Positions 1-4,354 of a stretch of 6,386 nucleotides of DNA are shown here, in pieces (positions within the stretch are counted from its first letter, which is position 1; the number at the start of each line of letters is the position of its first letter). Below the pieces are notes generated by a model. That model did no database searches. It had not been told where the DNA came from and saw only the letters and a program-made list of their open reading frames with translations. This DNA is from Acidimicrobiia bacterium (GTDB taxonomy: Bacteria > Actinomycetota > Acidimicrobiia > Acidimicrobiales > Ilumatobacteraceae). Location: positions 1 to 6,386 of the forward strand of contig JACDGA010000109.1 of the NCBI GenBank assembly GCA_013815505.1, in the 5' to 3' direction. The translations under genes were made by a program, and so were the position numbers.

Positions 1-317
1 AGCAGCAGCGCCGGCACCTCACCGTCGAACAGGAATCGCGCCTGACCGTTGCGCGGCTTGCGCGACATCTTCGTGTCCGGCAGCAGGCGCCCGCCCTGCA
101 TCAGGTGCACGACGAACGTGACCGGCTTGAACTCCACCAGGAGGTGCTTGCCGCGCCGGCCGACGCCGACGAGCTTCTCGCCGTACGCCGCATCGGGTGC
201 CGGCACGGCCGTCTTCAGCGCGGTGAAGGTCAGCGGCACGAACCGCTTCAGCGTGGCGCCCTCGTAGTCGGCCTCGAGGCGCTCGGCGTGAGCCTGGATC
301 TCGGGGATCTCGGGCAT
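1..317 (-). CDS. Fpg/Nei-family DNA glycosylase, Fpg2-like (N-terminal part; runs off the window)
   Basis: Base-excision repair enzyme that would remove oxidised or ring-opened bases and nick the strand. About 105 N-terminal residues are visible; the rest, including the helix-two-turns-helix and any zinc finger, lies beyond position 1. The protein begins MPEIPEIQ, matching the family's MPELPEVE start in which Pro2 becomes the catalytic N-terminal amine and Glu3 is the acid. GRRGKHLL places a lysine at residue 57, the position of the catalytic Lys57 of E. coli Fpg. The later HLMQGGRL differs from the HLGMSG of classical Fpg, and FTALKT near residues 31-36 resembles the second actinobacterial Fpg paralogue (Fpg2 type), so I do not assign mutM. 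The start is ATG at 317, six bases after the stop of the SCP2 gene, so the two are probably co-transcribed. No strong ribosome-binding site is visible, which suggests translational coupling. Family is sure; substrate is not. Confidence 0.9.
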   Translation of the reverse strand, partial: MPEIPEIQAHAERLEADYEGATLKRFVPLTFTALKTAVPAPDAAYGEKLVGVGRRGKHLLVEFKPVTFVVHLMQGGRLLPDTKMSRKPRNGQARFLFDGEVPALL

Positions 318-323
318 CGTCGC

Positions 324-722
324 TCAGCGGTAGTCGGTCTTCTCGCGCACGGTCGAGAAGACAGAATCGAGTGCGGCGAACACCTCTTGCGTGTCGACGA
401 GACGCTGCTGATCGCCGACGAGGATGATGTGGCCGCCGATGAACGCCTCCTGCGCGTTCAGCTCGCCCGTCGCCACGGCGACGGCGGTCTCCCACGACTG
501 CGTCATGCGGACGTGCTCGGGATCTGCGATGCCCGATCCGAACACGGCCGCGCCGTCGCCCACCTGCAGGTGGTACGTGACCGTGCCCTCCGGCCCGTCG
601 GTGACGATCTGGGTGACACCGATCTCGTGGTGCTGGGCGAGCTCGCCGAGGCGCTCGTGGGACTCGACTGCGCGGCCGAGCTCGTCGAGCCACTCGAGGC
701 TGAGGTAGCGGATCACGCGCAT
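324..722 (-). CDS. SCP2 sterol-carrier-fold protein
   Basis: A 132-residue single-domain protein of the SCP2 (sterol carrier protein 2) fold, a small cytosolic hydrophobic-cavity domain that binds lipids or acyl chains. Visible family features are the N-terminal helix YLSLEWLDEL (residues 6-15), a central strand pair with TVTYHLQVGDG (47-57), a TQSWETAVAVATGELNAQEA stretch (74-93) that matches the typical pattern of a threonine-rich strand followed by A.G.l...A, and a C-terminal helix. Actinobacterial genomes hold many such stand-alone copies and their ligands are mostly unknown. There is no signal peptide. The start is ATG at 722, supported by a GGAAGG ribosome-binding site seven bases upstream. 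The glycosylase gene follows after six bases on the same strand. A shared operon is likely; a functional link between lipid binding and DNA repair is not shown. Confidence 0.82.
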   Translation of the reverse strand: MRVIRYLSLEWLDELGRAVESHERLGELAQHHEIGVTQIVTDGPEGTVTYHLQVGDGAAVFGSGIADPEHVRMTQSWETAVAVATGELNAQEAFIGGHIILVGDQQRLVDTQEVFAALDSVFSTVREKTDYR

Positions 723-729
723 CAGTCTG

Positions 730-735
730 CCTTCC
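730..735 (-). promoter_or_regulatory. Shine-Dalgarno site of the SCP2 gene
   Basis: On the minus strand the sequence reads GGAAGG followed by seven bases and then ATG at 722. This is a good match to the anti-Shine-Dalgarno sequence at normal spacing and fixes the start of the SCP2 gene. It also implies a transcript with a leader, unlike the apparently leaderless neighbours. Confidence 0.6.
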
Positions 736-753
736 GCCGTACGAGTCCGGGCC

Positions 754-759
754 TACCAT
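754..759 (+). promoter_or_regulatory. Candidate -10 box (TACCAT) for the unknown gene at 778
   Basis: TACCAT fits the actinobacterial -10 consensus TAnnnT. Seven bases later comes GTG (767) and then ATG (770), the spacing expected if transcription starts on or next to those triplets. The main ORF starts at 778 in another frame, so the transcript would carry an 8-11 base leader with a tiny ORF. No convincing -35 hexamer is seen. Confidence 0.4.
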
Positions 760-777
760 GCCGCTGGTGATGGGCCG

Positions 778-1464
778 ATGGTGAACGACTCGCGACTGGT
801 CGACGCGTCCGACGAGCGGCGCCACGTGGGCCTCGCGGTCGAGGAGTGGGTGTTCGCAGCGTGGACCGAAGCGGCCGACGTGGGCGTGCTGTCGGGTCAT
901 CGCTTGCTCGGCCGGCACGCCTGGTACTGGGCGGCGCTCGTGCAGCGGGGACGGCCGTTGCTACACGTCGGCGAGTGGGACGTGGTGGTTCGCGAGCACG
1001 ATCCGATGATCGTCAAGGCGCAGGCACTGTGGGCCGAGCACACGGTCGACGCGCCGATGGGACAGTGGTCGATCGGCAACGAGACGTACGCCGTCGCGCT
1101 CGACGATCCTGCCGAAGGGCTCGGTCGGGCGTACGGCATCCCGACTCCGATCGCGTTCGACCTCGAGTGGTACGCGACCGCGCTGCCGGCGGTGATCGAC
1201 GACGGCTACGAGCAGGTCGGCGTCGTGCACGGCCGCATCGACGTCGCCGGTCAGGACGCGATCGAGCTGGTCGAGGTGCCGGCGGCGCGCTGGCACCGCT
1301 GGGGTGCGGCGCTCAATCCGTTGCCACTCGAGGCGGTGCGGGCGCATTCCGGTCTGCGTGCCCCGTTCGCCTTTCCCGACGGCACGACCGCCGACTGGGT
1401 CCTGACGAGCGGTGGGTGGCGTGTCCGGCTCCCCGCTCGAACCGAGGTCAAGAGCTCGGGGTGA
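778..1464 (+). CDS. Conserved hypothetical protein, possibly CrtC/AttH-like lipocalin fold
   Basis: A 228-residue cytosolic protein that I do not recognise with certainty. There is no signal peptide or membrane segment. It is rich in Trp and aromatic residues and looks mostly beta: HAWYWAALV (47-55), MGQWSIGNETYAVALDDPAEGL (94-115), FDLEWYATALP (127-137), a GYEQVGVVHGRIDV strand pair (143-156) and WHRWG (172-176). The pattern of an FDLEW strand, then GYEQ.G.V.G, then a WG turn is reminiscent of actinobacterial domains related to CrtC/AttH (hydroxyneurosporene hydratase-like, double lipocalin). That is resemblance from memory, not a firm assignment. The coding frame is supported by high third-position GC throughout. 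The start is ATG at 778 (GTG at 781 also possible). It is divergent from the SCP2 gene and its last 17 bases overlap the end of the convergent F420/PPOX gene. Function unknown. Confidence 0.75.
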   Translation: MVNDSRLVDASDERRHVGLAVEEWVFAAWTEAADVGVLSGHRLLGRHAWYWAALVQRGRPLLHVGEWDVVVREHDPMIVKAQALWAEHTVDAPMGQWSIGNETYAVALDDPAEGLGRAYGIPTPIAFDLEWYATALPAVIDDGYEQVGVVHGRIDVAGQDAIELVEVPAARWHRWGAALNPLPLEAVRAHSGLRAPFAFPDGTTADWVLTSGGWRVRLPARTEVKSSG

Positions 1465-1843
1465 TGACGACCCCCCGATCGGCGTACGGCATGGAGCGTC
1501 GCTTGATCTTGTCGCCGATCGAGGCGAGGGTGCGGGTGACCGGCACCATCACGCCGTATTTCGACTTCACCTTCGCCCGGATCGACTCGAGCTCACCGCC
1601 GGTGACCAGCTGCGCCGTGCACTCGGTCGGTGACGAACCGTCCTTGACCTTCCCGCGGACGTTGCACGGCTGGACCGTGACGCGGCTCGTGTGGGCGAGG
1701 CGTTTGCCCTTGCCCGACCCCGAACTCGTGTAGAAGCCGAAGCGATCGCCGTCGAGCGGCACCGACCACACGGGCGTCGACACACCCTCGCCGCTCCGTC
1801 GGTACGTGGTCAGCAGGATGTACTTCTCGTCGCCAAGGCTCAT
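1448..1843 (-). CDS. PPOX-class F420-dependent oxidoreductase (putative)
   Basis: A 131-residue protein of the split beta-barrel flavin/deazaflavin family (pyridoxamine-phosphate-oxidase-like), the branch common in actinomycetes and usually assigned to coenzyme F420 (F420H2-dependent reductases). Diagnostic stretches are MSLGDEKYILLTTYR at the N-terminus, VSTPVWSVPLDGDRFGFYTS (21-40), the TSSGSGKGKRL segment (39-49) that lines the cofactor phosphate site, RVTVQPC (54-60), and a C-terminal YADRGVVIT. Family length is about 130 residues, so it looks complete. GTG at 1846 is an alternative start, but ATG at 1843 gives the usual MSL... start and sits exactly seven bases after a TAGCGT -10 box, so I prefer it. 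The physiological substrate cannot be read from sequence, and F420 rather than FMN use is inferred from the family. It is transcribed toward, and slightly overlaps, the unknown gene at 778-1464. Confidence 0.85.
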   Translation of the reverse strand: MSLGDEKYILLTTYRRSGEGVSTPVWSVPLDGDRFGFYTSSGSGKGKRLAHTSRVTVQPCNVRGKVKDGSSPTECTAQLVTGGELESIRAKVKSKYGVMVPVTRTLASIGDKIKRRSMPYADRGVVITPSS

Positions 1844-1850
1844 CACCGAG

Positions 1851-1856
1851 ACGCTA
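1851..1856 (-). promoter_or_regulatory. Candidate -10 box (TAGCGT) for the F420/PPOX gene
   Basis: On the minus strand TAGCGT is followed by seven bases (1844-1850) and then ATG at 1843, with no ribosome-binding site between. This is the layout of a leaderless actinobacterial promoter and supports ATG 1843 over GTG 1846. Confidence 0.5.
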
Positions 1857-1939
1857 GACGGGCCGATGGCTCATGATCTCGGGGATTGCCACCGCAGCAG
1901 CGGTCCAGTACGTCAGCGATGCACCTCCCGTGAGCGCGC

Positions 1940-1945
1940 TATTGT
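1940..1945 (+). promoter_or_regulatory. Candidate -10 box (TATTGT) for the lipase gene
   Basis: TATTGT fits TAnnnT and lies in a locally AT-richer pocket ahead of the lipase start at 1986. It would give a leader of roughly 30-35 bases that includes the G-rich ribosome-binding site at 1976-1980. No clear -35 is visible. A small inverted repeat (ACCGC, four-base loop, GCGGT, 1891-1904) lies upstream; whether it is an operator is unknown. Confidence 0.4.
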
Positions 1946-1975
1946 GCCGTTTTCGTCATGCCGGACGCACCACCT

Positions 1976-1980
1976 GGGGG
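1976..1980 (+). promoter_or_regulatory. Ribosome-binding site of the lipase gene (GGGGG)
   Basis: A GGGGG run ends five bases before ATG 1986. Together with the signal peptide that begins exactly there, it selects 1986 over upstream in-frame starts, which would put unrelated residues before the signal peptide. Confidence 0.5.
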
Positions 1981-1985
1981 TTCAG

Positions 1986-2732
1986 ATGCGCGGTCGCTCG
2001 TTGTCCATCGTCGTCGGCATGGTGGCGGCGCTCGTCGCATGGGCGTCACCGTCCGCACCGGCCGCCGCCGCATCGGACCCGGTGATCATCGTCGCCGGCA
2101 CCTTCTCGCCGGCGTTCGCCAACGAACCACTCGCCGCGCGGCTGCGAGCCGACGGGCACCGTGTGGAGATCTTCGAGCTCCCGACGCTGGGAACGCAGGA
2201 CATCAACCGCTCGGCGCAGGCGCTCAACACCTTCGCCGACGGGGTGCGGGCGCGCAGCGGTGCGTCTCGGGTCGATCTCGTCGGGCACTCCCAGGGCGGC
2301 CTCGTCGCCCGCTCGTACGTCAAGGACTTCGGCGGTGCCGGTGAGGTCGACAGTCTGATCACGCTCGGCACGCCGAACCGCGGAACCTACGTTGCCAACC
2401 TCGTCGCCTTCCTCGGCCTCGGGAGCTGTCTCGACATCACCGCCTGCCAGCAGATGGCGATCGGGTCCGGCTACCTCGGGGCGCTCAATGCCGGCGACGA
2501 CACGATCGGGGCGGTGCGCTACACCACGTTCCGCACGGCGTACGACGAGCTCGTCCGCCCCGTCGACAACGCCACGCTCTTCGACGGCGCCGTCAACGTG
2601 CGGATCCAGGACCAGTGCTGGGCCCGCATCGTCGGCCACGTCGGCCTCATCACCGACGGCACCGTCTACTCCGGAATCCGCCAGGCACTCGCCGGCACGA
2701 TGTCGATCCGCCTCAACTGCTGGGCCCTCTGA
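1986..2732 (+). CDS. Secreted triacylglycerol lipase / esterase (lipase class 2-like)
   Basis: A 248-residue alpha/beta-hydrolase predicted to be exported and to cleave ester bonds of lipids outside the cell. Residues 1 to about 29 form a Sec-type signal peptide: MRGR charged start, a Val/Ala-rich core, and an AAAAS end likely cleaved near residue 29. The mature chain opens with the strand VIIVAGTF (33-40), the usual oxyanion-hole region. The nucleophile elbow is GHSQG (100-104) with Ser102. The motif YDELVRP (186-192) holds the likely acid Asp187, and GHVGLITD (217-224) holds the likely catalytic His218, so the triad is complete. SLITLGTPNRGT is the typical strand after the elbow. Four cysteines in the mature part (148, 154, 211, 245) could form two disulfides, fitting an extracellular enzyme. 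Length and motif order fit the Lipase_2 group seen in Streptomyces and Bacillus LipA relatives. Substrate chain length is unknown. The next gene starts 56 bases downstream. Confidence 0.88.
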   Translation: MRGRSLSIVVGMVAALVAWASPSAPAAAASDPVIIVAGTFSPAFANEPLAARLRADGHRVEIFELPTLGTQDINRSAQALNTFADGVRARSGASRVDLVGHSQGGLVARSYVKDFGGAGEVDSLITLGTPNRGTYVANLVAFLGLGSCLDITACQQMAIGSGYLGALNAGDDTIGAVRYTTFRTAYDELVRPVDNATLFDGAVNVRIQDQCWARIVGHVGLITDGTVYSGIRQALAGTMSIRLNCWAL

Positions 2733-2776
2733 CTCCAGTCCGCTGACCGATTCTCGGTTGCGGCGGTGGGCGGTGG

Positions 2777-2782
2777 CACGAT
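2777..2782 (+). promoter_or_regulatory. Weak candidate -10 (CACGAT) for the nucleoside hydrolase
   Basis: CACGAT keeps the A and final T of TAnnnT but not the first T, and lies six bases before GTG 2789. The run of six G just before the start could act instead as a poorly spaced ribosome-binding site. The alternative is read-through from the lipase gene 56 bases upstream. Confidence 0.22.
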
Positions 2783-2788
2783 CGGGGG

Positions 2789-3751
2789 GTGCTGCGACCG
2801 TTTTTCATCGACACGGACACCGCCAGCGACGATGCCGTCGCACTCGTCATCGCGCTCACCCATCCCGACGTCGAGGTCGTGGGCATCAGCGTGGTGGCGG
2901 GCAACGTGCCGCTCGATCTCGGCGTGCAGAACGCGCTGTGGGTCGCCGAGCAGTGCAACGCCTCGGTGCCTGTCCACGCCGGCGCCTCGGCGCCACTCGT
3001 CGTGCCGTTGGAGACCGGCCAGTATGTGCACGGCGCCGACGGCATGGGCGACATCGGGCTGCCGCTCACCGGCCGGACGCCGGCGAGTAAGGATGGCGTC
3101 AGCGCGCTCCTCGCCGCCTCGCACCGATACGCCGGCCAGCTCGAACTCGTCACGCTCGGTCCGCTGACGAACCTCGCACTCGCGCTGCGCGCCGACCCAG
3201 CGCTGCCCGAGCGCCTGGCGCGATGCGTCGTGATGGGAGCCGTCGCCGACCACGTCGGCAACCAGACACCTGTCGCCGAGTTCAACATGTGGGTCGATCC
3301 GCACAGCGTCGACGAGGTGTTGCGGTCGGGCCTCGAGGTCGAGCTCGTCGGGTGGGACGTCTCACGCCGCGACGCCGTGTTCGACGCCGATGCCGCCGAG
3401 GCGATGCGGTCGATCGGCACTCCGAACGCGCGCTGGGCCGTCGACATCCAACGTGTGCTCGTCGAGTTCTGCCACACGCAGACGAACCTCGACGGGTTCG
3501 ACCTCCCCGATCCGATCGCCATGGCCTATGCCATCGACCCGACGATCGCCACCGAGACGAGACGCCTCGCATGCTGGTGCGAGACGTCGAGCGAGCTGAC
3601 GCGGGGGATGGTCGTGATGGACCTGCTCGGCTTCACCGGACAACCCCCGAACGCGCTCGTCGTGACGGCCGCCGACCGCGACAGGTTCGTCCAGCTGCTC
3701 CACCGCGCACTCGCAGTGGACGCTCAGCACGCTCTCAGCGAGGACACTTAG
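2789..3751 (+). CDS. Nucleoside hydrolase (inosine/uridine-preferring family)
   Basis: A 320-residue cytosolic enzyme of the calcium-dependent nucleoside N-ribohydrolase family, which cleaves ribonucleosides to free base and ribose for salvage or catabolism. The N-terminal metal site reads FFIDTDTASDDA (5-16) with Asp8, Asp10, Asp14 and Asp15; most characterised members have DTDPGxDDA, so Pro-Gly is replaced by Thr-Ala. Other family marks are VAGNVPL...NA (36-49), HGADGMGD (81-88), TLGPLTNLA (122-130), AEFNMWVDP (163-171) with Asn166 and Asp170, and the C-terminal LPDPIAMA (239-246) with Asp241 as metal ligand. In characterised enzymes a His precedes that Asp (HDP); here it is Pro240, so the leaving-group acid must differ. 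Preferred base unknown. Start is GTG 2789. The stop TAG at 3749 overlaps a possible promoter for the next ORF. Family call is firm, substrate is not. Confidence 0.9.
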   Translation: MLRPFFIDTDTASDDAVALVIALTHPDVEVVGISVVAGNVPLDLGVQNALWVAEQCNASVPVHAGASAPLVVPLETGQYVHGADGMGDIGLPLTGRTPASKDGVSALLAASHRYAGQLELVTLGPLTNLALALRADPALPERLARCVVMGAVADHVGNQTPVAEFNMWVDPHSVDEVLRSGLEVELVGWDVSRRDAVFDADAAEAMRSIGTPNARWAVDIQRVLVEFCHTQTNLDGFDLPDPIAMAYAIDPTIATETRRLACWCETSSELTRGMVVMDLLGFTGQPPNALVVTAADRDRFVQLLHRALAVDAQHALSEDT

Positions 3752-3754
3752 GTT
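3749..3754 (+). promoter_or_regulatory. Candidate -10 box (TAGGTT) overlapping the nucleoside hydrolase stop codon
   Basis: TAGGTT starts on the TAG stop codon and is followed by exactly seven bases and then ATG 3762, again the leaderless layout. The gene it would drive is only a short broken-looking ORF, so its function is uncertain. Confidence 0.35.
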
Positions 3755-3761
3755 CGCTCGC

Positions 3762-3889
3762 ATGAACAGCACCGAGCACCACACCCCTCGCGGCGGTGAG
3801 CCCAGGTCTCGCTCGGGCGCGACGGGATATTCGCCGTCACCGGCAATGCCGAGTCCGGTTACACCATCGCCCTCACGATCGGCATCTGA
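3762..3889 (+). pseudogene. Small frameshifted ORF or gene remnant
   Basis: ATG 3762 opens a frame (MNSTEHHTPRGGEP...) with coding-like third positions for its first codons, but that frame then runs on as the antisense shadow of the RRM gene. From about 3800 a different frame (codon starts at 3800, 3803 and so on) reads SLGRDGIFAVTGNAESGYTI and a few more residues to TGA at 3887-3889, with G or C at almost every third position. That frame has a TGA at 3797 and no start of its own. The simplest reading is one small coding sequence of about 42 residues, or the two ends of a larger decayed gene, interrupted by a frame change near 3797-3812. Mutation, a sequencing error or a -1 ribosomal frameshift are all possible. 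I recognise no family. The minus strand here shows no sensible protein. Confidence 0.35.
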
Positions 3890-3906
3890 AGCCGATCGAT
3901 TCGGGA

Positions 3907-3932
3907 CGACGCCGCGCTGCGCGCGGACGTCG
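3907..3932. terminator. GC-rich hairpin between convergent genes, probable terminator
   Basis: CGACG CCGCGC, loop TGC, GCGCGG, one bulged A, CGTCG: eleven base pairs with one bulge. It begins two bases past the RRM stop codon (3935, minus strand) and lies 17 bases after the end of the small plus-strand ORF, so it could end transcription from both sides. No U-tract follows on either strand, which is common for terminators of high-GC actinomycetes. Confidence 0.55.
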
Positions 3933-3934
3933 GG

Positions 3935-4201
3935 TCAGCGGTCGTGGCGAGGCGGCCGCGGGGCGCGCGGGCGTGCCTCGTTGACCGTGATGGGGCGGCC
4001 ACCCATGTTGGTGCCGCCGAGCTCGTCGATCGCCTTGCGGGCGTCGTCGTCGGACATTTCGACGAAGCCGAAGCCACGTGAACGGCCGGACTCTCTGTCG
4101 ATCACGACCTGTGCCGACACGACGTTGCCACACTTGGCAAACATGTCGGCGAGATCGTCTGATGTTGTCGTGAAGGGAAGATTTCCCACGTAGAGATTGA
4201 T
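3935..4201 (-). CDS. Single-domain RNA-binding protein (RRM)
   Basis: An 88-residue protein made of one RNA recognition motif and a short basic, proline-rich tail (residues 77-88, RPRAPRPPRHDR). RNP2 is LYVGNL (3-8) and RNP1 is RGFGFVEM (42-49), with the aromatic residues that stack on RNA in place. The order beta-alpha-beta-beta-alpha-beta is complete, ending in RPITVNEA (69-76). Bacterial proteins of this kind bind single-stranded RNA in the cytoplasm, and several cyanobacterial ones are cold-induced. No canonical start codon sits at the right place: ATC at 4201, five bases after GGAGGA, would give the usual family start M-N-L-Y-V-G-N-L. GTG at 4189 would destroy RNP2; TTG at 4222 would add seven residues and bury the ribosome-binding site inside the gene. 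I therefore propose an AUC start, unless the base is a sequencing error. The gene is convergent with the small ORF and divergent from the DUF3097 gene. Confidence 0.88.
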   Translation of the reverse strand: MNLYVGNLPFTTTSDDLADMFAKCGNVVSAQVVIDRESGRSRGFGFVEMSDDDARKAIDELGGTNMGGRPITVNEARPRAPRPPRHDR

Positions 4202-4206
4202 GACAG

Positions 4207-4212
4207 TCCTCC
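4207..4212 (-). promoter_or_regulatory. Strong Shine-Dalgarno site (GGAGGA) of the RRM gene
   Basis: GGAGGA on the minus strand is followed by CTGTC and then ATC 4201. It is the strongest ribosome-binding site in the window and its spacing points to a start at ATC rather than the distant TTG or GTG codons. Confidence 0.65.
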
Positions 4213-4240
4213 GTCGTACCAAAGTCCGTCCGAAAGACGG
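4211..4240 (-). promoter_or_regulatory. Structured leader of the RRM gene with competing stems
   Basis: On the minus strand CCGTC (4240-4236) is followed by TTTCG and GACGG (4230-4226), a five-pair hairpin. A second GACGG at 4215-4211 overlaps the first bases of the GGAGGA ribosome-binding site. CCGTC can pair with either copy, so one fold leaves the ribosome-binding site open and the other partly hides it. Regulation, for instance by temperature, is inference only. Confidence 0.3.
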
Positions 4241-4249
4241 CGCCCGGAC

Positions 4250-4255
4250 AGGGTA
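4250..4255 (-). promoter_or_regulatory. Candidate -10 box (TACCCT) for the RRM gene
   Basis: TACCCT on the minus strand fits TAnnnT and would give a leader of about 42 bases containing the hairpin and ribosome-binding site. A second candidate, TATTTT at 4286-4281, lies in the AT-richer pocket just upstream. Between it and the DUF3097 start is a perfect 10-bp palindrome, GTCGATCGAC (4288-4297), a possible but unproven operator. Confidence 0.35.
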
Positions 4256-4341
4256 GCCCACCGAGCGGCGATATCGGGCGAAAATACGTCGATCGACCAT
4301 CCGGCGCGTCACGGATCGTCGTGTCGGCGGCCCGTGCGCGA

Positions 4342-4347
4342 CAGACT
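4342..4347 (+). promoter_or_regulatory. Candidate -10 (CAGACT) for the DUF3097 gene
   Basis: CAGACT keeps the A and final T of TAnnnT and is followed by exactly seven bases and ATG 4355. No ribosome-binding site lies between, so a leaderless start is plausible. The first T of the consensus is missing, so the match is weaker than the others. Confidence 0.3.
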
Positions 4348-4354
4348 TGCGGCG

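Noticed and set aside
19..918. Long open frame on the minus strand covering SCP2 and glycosylase genes
   Set aside because: Its translation is Arg/His/Pro-rich with no family features, and it shadows the real genes in another frame; such open frames are common in GC-rich DNA.
1806..1985. Sixty-residue N-terminal extension of the lipase
   Set aside because: A signal peptide starts exactly at ATG 1986 behind a G-rich ribosome-binding site, and the extension overlaps the promoter and start of the divergent F420/PPOX gene.
2746..2758. Small hairpin ACCGA-TTC-TCGGT after the lipase as terminator
   Set aside because: Only five base pairs with a three-base loop and no U-tract; too weak to call.
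3762..4193. 143-residue plus-strand ORF across the RRM gene
   Set aside because: Past about 3890 it is the antisense shadow of the RRM gene, Ser/Arg-rich and without domain features; only its start region is considered as part of the broken small ORF.
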